Shown: in pieces, positions 36,862 to 44,463 of the stretch | How the letters are laid out: each line of letters opens with the position of its first letter | How positions within the stretch are numbered: position 1 is the stretch's first letter | NCBI RefSeq assembly: GCF_046298265.1 | Contig: NZ_JBKAHK010000003.1 | Coordinates: forward strand, 434,001 to 498,000 | Source: Gillisia xinjiangensis | GTDB taxonomy: Bacteria; Bacteroidota; Bacteroidia; Flavobacteriales; Flavobacteriaceae | DNA: 64,000 nt | Direction of reading: 5' to 3' | The notes under the pieces: model-generated | What the model was told of the DNA's origin: nothing | Seen by the model: the letters and a program-made list of their open reading frames with translations, nothing else | The model's database searches: none | Made by a program: the position numbers and the translations under genes

Positions 36862-36938
36862 GTCATTGCGAGCAAAACGTGGCAAATGTCATTGCGAGCA
36901 AAACGTGGCAAACTGTCATTGCGAGCGAAGCGAAGCAA
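36862..36938. repeat. Three tandem left arms of the hairpin element
   Basis: GTCATTGCGAGC starts at 36862, 36888 and 36915, spaced 26 and 27 bp apart. The arms appear without the matching right arms and resemble a stuttered or recombined end. Confidence 0.65.
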
Positions 36939-36973
36939 ACTCATGTTCAACACCAAACATCTCACAACGCAAC

Positions 36974-37009
36974 AAAAAAAAACCCGCACTCATAAAGCAC
37001 GAGGTTTTT
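36974..37009 (-). terminator. Intrinsic terminator of the gene at 37030
   Basis: On the minus strand an A-rich lead, a stem CC(T)CGTGCT / AGTGCGGG with loop TTATG (one bulged T, two wobble pairs), then a run of nine T. It starts about 20 nt after the stop codon. Good intrinsic terminator form. Confidence 0.6.
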
Positions 37010-37029
37010 CAAATTAAAACCGGTTTTAA

Positions 37030-37779
37030 TTACAACACCTCCAGAATACTAAGGGAATTATGAGCCCCGTTGCGAAGCGGATACTGTACCGTGTTCACTT
37101 CCTGGAAAAATTCCACCAACAGCAAAATAAAGCTGATTCCCAATCCGCCCGGCACCTCGGCAGGAATTAAGCTGATGTTGGAACTTGTCATATCCAGAGG
37201 CAAACTCTGAACCGGACTGCTGCCCCCGGAATAAATACCGGTTTCAAAATCGACTTTAATAAAGGACGAGCGTAAACTCACATGCGTGCTCCCCTGTGGC
37301 GCGTACAGTTGGATTCCCGGAACAAAATCCGAAATGCTCACCTCTCCCGTTACCCCGTCTACGTTGTAAGGTGCAAGCAAGACAGATCCCAGGGGAGCCC
37401 TGTTGTTAAAGTCAAAACTGGTAAGAACAGTCTTTCCTTCTGCACTCTCAAGCCCAACCGACACCTGCCGCTTTCCCCGAACATTCACCGTGTCCATCTT
37501 CTGGATCTGGCTCATCACTTGGGTCAGCCTGCTTGTAACCCGGTTGTCTTTGGCTGTTTGCATCAACTCGTTTACCGACATTCGCATCGCTTTCCCCGCA
37601 TGGGCGCTGCCTGCAAATTCACTTAGGTTTTCTCGGGTCCTCGCAAAAGCAGGATCTTTCATGATCCTCTTTTTGGAAACTCCTCCTTTGGTACGAACCA
37701 ATGATCCGTCCTGCGTTTTGTAGAAAGTTAGGTTCCCTAACGTTCCCTGGATCTTTAAGATCCCATCATTTTTTGCCAT
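37030..37779 (-). CDS. Conserved hypothetical protein
   Basis: 249 residues, family not named by me, though I believe the N-terminal pattern is common in Bacteroidetes hypotheticals. It starts 'MAKNDGILKIQGTLGNLTFY' then 'KTQDGSLVRTKGGVSKKRI' and 'DPAFARTRENLSEF'. A helical stretch follows (~50-95), then a beta-rich C-terminal half with 'GLGISFILLLVEFFQEVN' near the end, which is hydrophobic but not a convincing membrane helix. No signal peptide. It is monocistronic: a TATGTTTG -7 box lies 29 bp upstream and an intrinsic terminator downstream, both sides surrounded by repeats. Function unknown. Confidence 0.75.
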   Translation of the reverse strand: MAKNDGILKIQGTLGNLTFYKTQDGSLVRTKGGVSKKRIMKDPAFARTRENLSEFAGSAHAGKAMRMSVNELMQTAKDNRVTSRLTQVMSQIQKMDTVNVRGKRQVSVGLESAEGKTVLTSFDFNNRAPLGSVLLAPYNVDGVTGEVSISDFVPGIQLYAPQGSTHVSLRSSFIKVDFETGIYSGGSSPVQSLPLDMTSSNISLIPAEVPGGLGISFILLLVEFFQEVNTVQYPLRNGAHNSLSILEVL

Positions 37780-37807
37780 GTTATATGGATTTAAAATTAA
37801 TAATAAT

Positions 37808-37833
37808 CAAACATATAACTATTTGTTAGTCAA
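37808..37833 (-). promoter_or_regulatory. Candidate promoter of the gene at 37030
   Basis: On the minus strand TATGTTTG (37815 to 37808) fits the TAnnTTTG -7 consensus, with TTG at 37833-37831 fifteen bases before it, slightly closer than the usual 17-23. Leader would be about 22 nt. Confidence 0.45.
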
Positions 37834-38442
37834 TAAAATAGCAGGCTTTTGTTTAGGTGGATTTAGTGTTAAAAGATGCGAAGTAGTTTTAAATTCAACC
37901 TTTTAATACAGAAAAAGTTATTAAGGATGGTTTTCATTATTCCGAACCGTTAGTAGCCTTTTTATATCATTCCCAACTATTTTGAACCTTTTCCTTATAA
38001 CCGTGTGGTTTGATTGCGTTTAGGTTCTTTTGGGTGTGTTTAGGGCGTTTTAGTGCGTTCAGGAACAGCATTTTTTGAAGCCAACCCTTTATTTTACTGG
38101 CCCTCCCATATAGATACCCTATGGATACCCTATGGAACCCCCGGTATTGCCTCAGAAAACCTGTGCATTATATACACTTTTTATATTAAACCAAAAACAC
38201 CTAATTGGCGCAATTTTCACAGCTATGATATTTATTAACAATTAATTGTTTTTAACATATTTCAATTAACTGGTTATCAACAATTTACCTCTGTAATGTT
38301 GAAAATTAGTGTTAATAAAATATTTATACCTCAAATTTATTTTTCAAAATATTGATGTACCTTGCTTTTAATTAAAATCAACATCTTTATAAAAGACTAA
38401 CTATGAGATAACTATACTTTTTTAATCAAAAGTTTTTAGAAA
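37834..38442. other. Spacer with short degenerate repeats
   Basis: No gene. Contains GTTTAGG-like heptamers at 38018, 38038, 38047 and 38057, a tandem 11-mer GATACCCTATG at 38113-38134, and a long AT-rich tract (38230-38440) which should hold the promoter of the small gene at 38443; no exact TAnnTTTG is present there. Confidence 0.5.
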
Positions 38443-38631
38443 ATGAGAAGATTATGCATTTACCCCCAGGATGTTGAAATTATAACCGGCAGAAGTAAAA
38501 ACTATAGCCGGAAAATTATCCGGAATATTAAAAAGAGCTATAACAAAGACAAACATCAGTTTGTTTCTGTCGAAGAGTTTTGTAAATATACGGGACTGCT
38601 TCCTGAAACAGTCTATGCAGGAATTAAATAA
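38443..38631 (+). CDS. Small putative DNA-binding protein
   Basis: 62 residues: 'MRRLCIYPQDVEIITGRSKN' then 'YSRKIIRNIKKSYNK' and 'FVSVEEFCKYTGLLPETVYA'. The layout looks like two helix-turn-helix-like segments, the second close to the excisionase/MerR-type 'xxEEFCxYTGLxxxTVY'. Length and ending are clean. I have seen similar short proteins in Bacteroidetes genomes but cannot name a function; a role as regulator or recombination directionality factor is possible. It is isolated, with 660 bp of spacer before and 910 bp of repeat DNA after. Confidence 0.65.
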   Translation: MRRLCIYPQDVEIITGRSKNYSRKIIRNIKKSYNKDKHQFVSVEEFCKYTGLLPETVYAGIK

Positions 38632-38805
38632 ATTCTCTTTCCGTTCCTTCCCTTATACAAACTCCCACCTTCACTTGATAGTGTGCCATGCACTTCGATT
38701 TTCCAATTTATAAATCTTCCGCCGGCCTGTCCTTCTGAACGCAGTGAAGAATCCCCCATACTCATTGGACGGATCATGTTTTGAAATGCTATAAACAGAA
38801 AACAC

Positions 38806-38910
38806 GTCTTTGCAAGAGCAGCGCGGCAAACTCAATTAAGAATCTTAATCATGTTAAAACCTCCCTACATAAGATTGCTTCAGTCGGCCTACGGCCTCCT
38901 TCGCAATGAC
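38806..38910. repeat. Hairpin element, copy 2
   Basis: Left arm GTCTTTGCAAGAGCAGCGCG is degenerate; right arm GCCTCCTTCGCAATGAC is well conserved. Same 105-bp length as copy 1. Confidence 0.65.
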
Positions 38911-39031
38911 GGTTTTAAACAAGGTAGTTGAGAATACTCCTTCACTATAAAGGCAACTCAATGGTGCGACAAACGGACCGCAGCGAAAGTATTGCTGGCT
39001 AAGCGCGGCATAGACCGAATCGTGGGAAAAC

Positions 39032-39138
39032 GTCATTGCGAGCGAAGCGCGGCAAACCCCTGTAAGAACCCCCAACATGTTAGAACCTCCCGCCTACATG
39101 AGATTGCTTCAGTCGGCCAAAGCCTCCTTCGCAATGAC
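39032..39138. repeat. Hairpin element, copy 3
   Basis: GTCATTGCGAGCGAAGCG at the left and CTCCTTCGCAATGAC at the right, 107 bp overall, with TTAGAACCTCC in the middle. Confidence 0.7.
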
Positions 39139-39258
39139 GTTCCTAAACAAGGCCCTTGAAAATGCTCCCTCACATAAAGGCACCTCAATGACGCGACATG
39201 CGGAGCGCGGCGAATGTATTTCGAGCGAAACGCGGCAAAGACTAAATCGTGGGCAAAC

Positions 39259-39367
39259 GTCATTGCGAGCGAAGCGCGGCAATCTCATGTAAGGAACCCC
39301 CAAACATGTTAGATCCTTCGGCTTACATGAGATTGCTTCAGTCGGCCAAAACCTCCTTCGCAATGAC
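39259..39367. repeat. Hairpin element, copy 4
   Basis: 109 bp; the clearest copy. The left arm extends GCAATCTCATGTAAG and the right arm begins CTTACATGAGATTGC, giving a perfect 15-bp inner inverted repeat in addition to the outer GTCATTGCGA / TCGCAATGAC pair. Confidence 0.75.
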
Positions 39368-39545
39368 GGTCCTAAACAAGAACGCTTAAAAAGCTTTCGT
39401 CTCCCGGAAACATGACTAAATCATGTTAAAAATCGCAAAACCTGGTCTTACTGAATCCCGGCAGGTTCATCAATTATGCTCAAAACGAGTATTTATTCTG
39501 GTATAAATGGAAACAACCTAAATAACAGGTCGATATTTTGTATTT

Positions 39546-39791
39546 TTGAAAGAAAGCAGTACTAAAATGGTTACAATAGAAATTAAAAACCGAATCCGAA
39601 ACTATATTGAGCATGCTGATGAGCGTATGTTGAAAATTATTAATGCTATTATAGAAACTGATGTGAATGAATTGTCAGAATCCCATAAAGAAGTTTTGGA
39701 CGAGCGCTTGAAAGACCATCAGGAAAATTTAAAAGAAGGAAAGAGCTGGGAAGAAATACAAACTGCCTTGAAAAAACAATATGGGCTATAA
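39546..39791 (+). CDS. Antitoxin of a ParE/RelE-type pair (addiction module component family)
   Basis: 81 residues, or about 74 from the ATG at 39567. 'LDERLKDHQENLKEGKSWEE' and the C-terminal 'LKKQYGL' are characteristic of the short antitoxins annotated as 'putative addiction module component'. It binds and neutralises a ParE/RelE-fold toxin and usually represses its own promoter. The toxin reading frame starts inside its last codons (overlap of 11 bp), but that toxin is broken by a nonsense codon, so this antitoxin may be an orphan. Confidence 0.75.
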   Translation: MKESSTKMVTIEIKNRIRNYIEHADERMLKIINAIIETDVNELSESHKEVLDERLKDHQENLKEGKSWEEIQTALKKQYGL

Positions 39792-40077
39792 ACTCATTTT
39801 AAAAAGACTGGCAGAACAGGATATAACTGAAGCTGCAAATTAGTACTACACACAAGACACCCATCTTACCAGACGATTTTTAGAGGAAATTGACAAGGCC
39901 ATGAAATTACTCCAAGATAATCCTGAACAATATCAAAAAAGGTACAATGAAGTTAAGGTTCTTTTTACTAAAAATTTTCCTTTTGGCATTTATTATACAA
40001 TAGAAAACAATCTTGTTTTTGTTCATGCCGTACTGCATACCAAAAGAGATCCAAAATCAGGAACTGAAAGAACCTAA
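39781..40077 (+). pseudogene. ParE/RelE-type toxin with in-frame TAG at codon 21
   Basis: The frame from ATG 39781 to TAA 40077 would give 98 residues: 'MGYKLILKRLAEQDITEAAN', stop, then 'YYTQDTHLTRRFLEEIDKAM' and 'FPFGIYYTIENNLVFVHAVL' with a final 'HTKRDPKSG'. Both halves fit the ParE family, in which a Trp commonly follows the EAAN stretch (EAAxWY), so TGG to TAG at 39841-39843 is the simplest change. The rest of the frame is open, so the loss is recent. A truncated product starting inside is unlikely to work. Confidence 0.8.
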
Positions 40078-40692
40078 ATCTGTCACTTTTATATGCTCAA
40101 CCTGGTTAGGAAGATAAAACCTCAGTTTAAACTCCTTTTTCCAATGTATAAAACCTATTTAGAAATCTGACGCAATCATTTCGAAATGAGCCCGTCATTG
40201 CGATCCCGATTTTTGGATCGGGAGAAGCAATCTGGCGATTGAGAAATCTCAAGGTCGTTAACTCATCCCCCCCCTTTAAACTCCTGCCCTAAAACATGAG
40301 ATTTCTCGTCGCTTTATTCTCTTAATTCTGAAAAAATCCTGATTAAACTTAATTTCTCAAGCAACCCGGTTTCATATTAAACACCGCTCGCTCGAAATGA
40401 CTTCTTAGTTGTTTGCGATTTCAATTTTTGGGCGGCTAACCCCCAAACATGTTACAACCTCCGGCTTTTCTTACAGCATCACTCCTTCACTTCGTCACTC
40501 CTTCACTCCGTCACTTCGTCACAGCATCACAACATCATAAGATTCTAACTCGGTGGCTTGACTCCATGGATATAACCTCATTCAACCAAATTTCCTACTT
40601 TAGCTCAGAAGAAAAGAAACTCGGTTCTCAGTGGATTTTCGGTCATAACAGAAAACGCTAAACGGCCGAAGGCCAGCAGAAAACAGAAAACT
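40078..40692. other. Spacer with a MITE-like element and short repeats
   Basis: No gene. Contains the second full MITE-like element (40194-40401), an AAACATGTTACAACCTCCGG fragment of the hairpin element (near 40446) and a cluster of TCACTTCGTCAC units (40478-40530). The promoter of neuB should lie in the last 150 bp; nothing clear. Confidence 0.6.
40194..40401. repeat. MITE-like element, about 207 bp, copy 2
   Basis: GTCATTGCGATCCCGATTTT at the left, CGCTCGCTCGAAATGAC at the right, internal GAGAAATCTC and GAGATTTCTC. 208 bp against 207 bp for the copy at 3688, with the same module order. The left end includes a stem GATCCCGAT / ATCGGGA. Confidence 0.75.
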
Positions 40693-41691
40693 ATGTTTAT
40701 AATAGCAGAAGTAGGACAAGCCCACGAGGGGAGTTTGGGAATTGCTCACTCCTACATAGATGCTCTGGCTAAAACCGGAGTAGATGCCGTGAAATTCCAG
40801 GTGCATATTGCAGCGGCTGAAAGCAGTGAATTTGAACCCTTTAGAATAAAATTCTCAACCCAGGATAAAACCCGGTTTGATTACTGGAAACGAATGGAAT
40901 TCTCCCTGGAACAATGGCAGGAATTAAAAGCGCATTGCGAGGAAGTCGGCTTGGAGTTTATGGCCTCTCCCTTCAGCAATGCAGCGGTAGATCTTCTGGA
41001 AAAACTGGAGGTGAAGCGTTATAAAATAGGATCGGGGGAAGTGAGCAACTTTTTGATGCTGGAAAAGATCGCCCAGACCGGGAAACCTATAATCCTTTCT
41101 TCCGGAATGAGTTCTTTTGAAGAGCTGGACAAAACGGTAGATTTCCTCAAAAAGAGAAATACGGAGTATTCCATTTTGCAATGCACCACTGCCTACCCTA
41201 CTCAGCCGCAAAATTACGGCCTGAATGTTATTGAGGAATTGAAGAAAAGATATCAGGTTCCGGTGGGCTATTCAGATCATTCCGCCAAAATTGAAACCTG
41301 CATTGCCGCCACTGCCCTGGGAGCAGAAATCCTGGAGTTCCATGCGGTGTTTAGCAGAAAAATGTTCGGCCCCGATACAAGTTCCTCTTTGGAAATTGAG
41401 GAAATAAGGCAACTGGTTTCCGCAGTAAAAAATATACATCAGGCACAACAACATCCTACAGATAAAAACGATAATTCCGCTTTTAGCGAACTAAAAAGCA
41501 TCTTTGAAAAATCCCTTGCAGTAAACAAACCACTCTCTGCCGGCCAGGTACTCAGCTTTGAAGACCTGGAATCCAAAAAACCAAAGGGATATGGTATTTC
41601 TGCTGCTAATTTTCAGGAAGTAATTGGTAAAAAGCTGAAGAGAAATCTTGGGAAATGGGATTTTCTAAAGGAAGAGGATTTGGGATTGTAG
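40693..41691 (+). CDS. neuB: N-acetylneuraminate (sialic/legionaminic-type) synthase
   Basis: 332 residues. It condenses phosphoenolpyruvate with an N-acetyl-hexosamine to give a nonulosonic acid. 'IIAEVGQAHEGSLGIAHSYI' starts the TIM barrel; 'VKFQVH', 'MASPFSNAAVDLLEKL', 'KIGSGEVSNFLMLEKI', 'LSSGMSS', 'QCTTAYPTQP' and 'GYSDHS' are all NeuB motifs. A C-terminal SAF (antifreeze-like) domain (~270-332) has 'LSAGQVLSFEDLESKKP'. Family subtype (NeuB, LegI, PseI) is not certain. No neuA or neuC is adjacent; wecB at 9.4 kb makes UDP-ManNAc, not free ManNAc. Confidence 0.9.
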   Translation: MFIIAEVGQAHEGSLGIAHSYIDALAKTGVDAVKFQVHIAAAESSEFEPFRIKFSTQDKTRFDYWKRMEFSLEQWQELKAHCEEVGLEFMASPFSNAAVDLLEKLEVKRYKIGSGEVSNFLMLEKIAQTGKPIILSSGMSSFEELDKTVDFLKKRNTEYSILQCTTAYPTQPQNYGLNVIEELKKRYQVPVGYSDHSAKIETCIAATALGAEILEFHAVFSRKMFGPDTSSSLEIEEIRQLVSAVKNIHQAQQHPTDKNDNSAFSELKSIFEKSLAVNKPLSAGQVLSFEDLESKKPKGYGISAANFQEVIGKKLKRNLGKWDFLKEEDLGL

Positions 41692-41810
41692 GTTGTGACG
41701 GAGTGATGATGTGACAAGGTAACGTTGTGATGCTGTGACGTTGTGACGTTGTAAACAGACCATAAGGGGTTATGGGTTTTCGGTCGCTCCCCTCCGGGTA
41801 TGGGTTTCCG

Positions 41811-41942
41811 ATTGAGAAATCCCCCTTGAAACCTCCTACCCACAAACATGAGATTTCTCCTCGCTTTGTTCTTTAAATTCTAATAAAACTTAATCCCTCA
41901 AGCAAACCAGTTTCAAATTAAAAACCGCCCGCTCGAAATGAC
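41811..41942. repeat. MITE-like element, right fragment
   Basis: From ATTGAGAAAT through CATGAGATTTCTCC to GCTCGAAATGAC; the left end and its GATCCCGAT stem are missing. Confidence 0.65.
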
Positions 41943-42325
41943 AGCTGAGTTATCATTTTTTGCCAGGCACTGATAAACCGAAAAACTCATTTAGTACCTG
42001 ACCTTCATTTCTTTTGTCCGCCCAAAAGAAACGAAGCAAAGAAAAAGGCGCCCTTTTTCTAGGAATTTTTTGGCGAAAAAGCCAAAAACCGTGGGATAAA
42101 ACCCCGCGGAGAACCGATTGAAAAAATCGGCCCTCCTGAATCTCGGGGTTTTCCCCACATATTCTCGGAAAAAGGGTTTTGAAATCAGGTTTCCAGTTAA
42201 TCGTGATATTTAATTTGAGAAAATGAACGGCTTTTGTATCGGGAAAAGAAATCTGCCGAAAAAACAACATTTTTAAATCAAAGACATCGGGGCAAGCCTC
42301 GGCTTAAACCCTCAATGAGGGATTA

Positions 42326-42349
42326 AATTTCCGGATAGCTCCGGAAATT
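42326..42349 (-). terminator. Perfect hairpin terminator after the YafQ-type toxin
   Basis: AATTTCCGGA, loop TAGC, TCCGGAAATT: a perfect 10-bp stem with a 4-nt loop, ending one base before the toxin stop. It has no long T run, so termination efficiency is uncertain. Confidence 0.6.
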
Positions 42350-42350
42350 C

Positions 42351-42623
42351 TTATTTAAACAGGTCTGAATGAGATCCTACCCTCACTAATTTTATTTCTC
42401 CGGGTTCTTCTATTTGTATCCAGATTATAAGTCTATCGGGTTTTATATGGCATTCCCAATTGTTTTTATATTTTCCTTTTAAAAGATGAGGTTTCATAGT
42501 ATCAGGAATGCCCTTCACGCCTTCGGCTTCCAGAATTTTCAGAACTTTTCGAATCTCCTCCAAATTCCCCTTAAATTTTTTTAGGTCTTTTTTAAATCTC
42601 GTAGTTGGAATAAGGAGATACAT
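42351..42623 (-). CDS. RelE-superfamily toxin, YafQ type
   Basis: 90 residues. 'YLLIPTTRFKKDLKKFKGN', 'LKILEAEGVKGIPDTMKPHL' then 'LKGKYKNNWECHIKPDRLII' and 'VRVGSHSDLF' match the YafQ branch of RelE mRNA interferases: the conserved H-x-L-x-G-x(6)-ECHI and the final G-S-H-S-D-L-F with the catalytic His. It cleaves mRNA at the ribosome. The ATG at 42623 shares bases with the end of the antitoxin gene. Intact, unlike the other toxin in this region. Confidence 0.85.
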   Translation of the reverse strand: MYLLIPTTRFKKDLKKFKGNLEEIRKVLKILEAEGVKGIPDTMKPHLLKGKYKNNWECHIKPDRLIIWIQIEEPGEIKLVRVGSHSDLFK

Positions 42624-42847
42624 TAAATGGAATCCAGAAATTTATCAATATCTGTAATAGGCTCTAATTCCTTACTGTTTACTGCTTCTTCCAACGCCGC
42701 GATAGTTTCATCATTAAGTTGCTTTTCAACTACCTTAGAGAGGATTAACTCCACATAATTGTTCAGGCTTCTTTTGTTATTTTTTGCCTGTTGCTTTAAT
42801 TCATCGACCAGTTCCTTTTCCAATCGAAATGCTGTTTGCACTTTCAT
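42623..42847 (-). CDS. Antitoxin with ribbon-helix-helix N-terminus
   Basis: 74 residues: 'KVQTAFRLEKELVDELKQQA' and 'NNKRSLNNYVELILSKVVE' give a ribbon-helix-helix DNA-binding domain, then an acidic C-terminal tail 'DETIAALEEAV' likely wrapping the toxin. Partner of the YafQ-type toxin immediately downstream (1-bp overlap). It should autorepress; no palindrome next to its start is convincing, though an inverted CTCCCGA/TCGGGAG lies 27 bp upstream. Confidence 0.8.
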   Translation of the reverse strand: MKVQTAFRLEKELVDELKQQAKNNKRSLNNYVELILSKVVEKQLNDETIAALEEAVNSKELEPITDIDKFLDSI

Positions 42848-43185
42848 ATGTGTTTTATTTGTTTTTTATTGGTCTCCCGAGCTATCGGGAGTAATTCGCT
42901 TATCCCTGCCCGATTGCAGGCGGGTTCATAGGTGTTTGTATTGTGTTTCCGTTATACTTATTTGATATTTAGATTTTTCTAGTTTATTATTGATACCTTC
43001 CTCAAAGATAAGCCTTAACAATGTGTTATACAAATGTTATAATGGCCTTCCATATTTTAAAAAGACCTGAGTTTATCACGATAAGGACTGGGATAGTCAT
43101 TTATTACCTGCAGTTAAACCAAAGGCGGAAGGATCTTGTCTCTTTATCGCACATTACTAATTTATATCCTTAAATTCACATTTCT
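42848..43185. other. Spacer between the toxin-antitoxin pair and lplA
   Basis: No gene. Holds CTCCCGA-GCTA-TCGGGAG (42874-42891, 7-bp stem) and CCCG-ATTGCAGG-CGGG just after, in the likely leader of the antitoxin mRNA, and a direct TGTTATA pair near 43023 and 43034. Nothing else seen. Confidence 0.5.
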
Positions 43186-44223
43186 TTAAACAGATGGTTG
43201 ACCGGTAATTAATGAAGGTTCAATTTCATCGTTTCCATAGATCAGCTCCAAATAATCAACCTTTGACAGCGCTCCAAAATAATCTTCCATCAGTATTGGT
43301 TCTAATAGCTTATTGATTTCCTGTCGGTCATATCTTGCCCCCACCATTAACCTTTCCAGATCCTGAACCGGTTCCTTTCCGAAGAAATCACCATAGATCT
43401 TAAAATTGCTGATCTTCCCTTTTTCCACGAAAATCCTTAGGTCAATTTCGCCAATAGAAAAACGTTTGCTGCGCTGAATATTGAATTTGGGGGAATTGCC
43501 GTAGTTCCAATCCCAGGTCCCGTATTTCTCATCTTTCAATCGATGAACCGCCTGCCATTCTTCTTTAGAAAGAAGGTATGTTTCAAAATCTTCACGTTCT
43601 TTATAAAGCCCCTTCAGAATTAAAGATCTAAAATCTTCTATATCCATTTTTTCTTTGAGGAATTCACTGATGTTAGCCACTCTGCTTCGGATGGATTTGT
43701 GGCCCTTGGATTGAATTTTGGTCATTTTCACATTAAGTGCTTTCACCACCTCATCCAAATCACTGTCCAGGAGCAATGTGCCGTGATGTAACATTCTTTT
43801 TCCTGTAGAGAATTGGGCGTTCCCGGAAATCTTTTTATCATTTGCCAGCACATCATTTCGTCCTTTTAATTCGGCAGGAACTCCCATCTTTTTGAGAATT
43901 TTTATGACTGGCTCGGTAAATTTCGCAAAGTTATTTAAGCTTTTTACATCGTGTTTTGTGATGAAGCTAAAATTCAGATTTCCAAAATCATGATATACCG
44001 CTCCCCCGCCAGATATTCTTCGAACTACGTGCAATGCGTTTTCCCCGACATACTCAAAATTGATTTCCTCTAAGGTAATCTGGTTTCGGCCAATGATTAT
44101 TGAAGGTTCGTTAATGTAAAAGAGTAAATAATCTTTGCCGGGGTTGAAATTTCGCAGCGCATATTCCTCGAGTGCCAAATTAATTCTCGGATCGTTAATT
44201 CCTTCGTTGTCTATAAAAACCAT
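43186..44223 (-). CDS. lplA: Lipoate-protein ligase A
   Basis: 345 residues. It activates free lipoate with ATP and attaches it to E2/H-protein lysines in the cytosol. 'EPSIIIGRNQ', 'VVRRISGGGAVYHDFGNLNF' then 'KGRNDVLANDKKISGNAQ' with the catalytic Lys in DKKISG, and 'LHHGTLLLDSDL' are the typical catalytic motifs; the C-terminal ~90 residues form the accessory domain. The ATG at 44223 fits. Two candidate promoters precede it: TATCTTTG at 44249-44256 and an FNR-like box with a -7-like sequence near 44.36-44.40 kb. Confidence 0.93.
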   Translation of the reverse strand: MVFIDNEGINDPRINLALEEYALRNFNPGKDYLLFYINEPSIIIGRNQITLEEINFEYVGENALHVVRRISGGGAVYHDFGNLNFSFITKHDVKSLNNFAKFTEPVIKILKKMGVPAELKGRNDVLANDKKISGNAQFSTGKRMLHHGTLLLDSDLDEVVKALNVKMTKIQSKGHKSIRSRVANISEFLKEKMDIEDFRSLILKGLYKEREDFETYLLSKEEWQAVHRLKDEKYGTWDWNYGNSPKFNIQRSKRFSIGEIDLRIFVEKGKISNFKIYGDFFGKEPVQDLERLMVGARYDRQEINKLLEPILMEDYFGALSKVDYLELIYGNDEIEPSLITGQPSV

Positions 44224-44248
44224 TTTTCAAATTTTTTGATTTATTTGC

Positions 44249-44256
44249 CAAAGATA
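44249..44256 (-). promoter_or_regulatory. Candidate -7 box of lplA
   Basis: TATCTTTG on the minus strand, exact fit to TAnnTTTG, giving a leader of about 20 nt. No TTTG -33 partner at the normal distance. Confidence 0.4.
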
Positions 44257-44358
44257 CTATCCTTCAATTGAGACATGTTTTTTGTGCCCATTTGCGATAA
44301 ATAGCATTATTCCCATAGACTGATCCAGACAAATACCGATTTTATTCTAAAATCCTTA

Positions 44359-44401
44359 CAAAGTAACTGCTAGTAAAAAGGATGAAGAATGATCAGAGTC
44401 A
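44359..44401 (-). promoter_or_regulatory. FNR/CRP-like box plus -7 box upstream of lplA
   Basis: Sense-strand TGACTCTGATCA (44401 to 44390) followed downstream by TTACTTTG (44366 to 44359, five of six fixed positions of TAnnTTTG). The box centre is 36.5 bases from the last G, identical to the three other boxes in the window. Confidence 0.5.
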
Positions 44402-44463
44402 TATTTAAAGCCTAAAGTTGCTTTGAAGAATAGTTTATACTAAAACATATTGGGGAAATCCTA

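Larger units (their letters stand above)
35762..37029. other. 1.27-kb non-coding, repeat-packed spacer
   Basis: No convincing gene. It is a patchwork: ACGAATT modules to 35808, a 105-bp hairpin element at 35946-36049, an ACGAAGTGAAGAATC module near 36105-36125, a half hairpin element ending 36216, the 16-bp tandem array 36252-36347, half a MITE-like element 36387-36450, a low-complexity stretch 36470-36680 with short open frames I regard as chance, another half hairpin ending 36793, and three tandem left arms from 36862. Confidence 0.7.
38632..39545. other. Repeat-packed spacer
   Basis: No gene. Holds a CTGAACGCAGTGAAGAATC module near 38733 and three complete hairpin elements (38806-38910, 39032-39138, 39259-39367). 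The last 180 bp before the antitoxin gene is single-copy AT-rich DNA and probably its promoter region. Confidence 0.65.
41692..42350. other. Spacer with repeats and a terminator
   Basis: No gene. It starts with TGTGACG-type units (41695-41755), then the right part of a MITE-like element (41811-41942). Next is a segment with an 8-bp stem TTCTTTTG / CAAAAGAA (42009-42030) and AAAGAAACGAAGC, a motif often repeated in Bacteroidetes intergenic DNA. It ends with the terminator of the toxin gene. Confidence 0.6.

Noticed and set aside
41953..42270. 105-codon minus-strand ORF
   Set aside because: Lies in dispersed repeat sequence including an 8-bp hairpin; composition is not protein-like.
35762..42350. 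Integrated phage or IS element in the repeat region
   Set aside because: No integrase, transposase or structural phage gene is present; only non-coding repeats and toxin-antitoxin genes.
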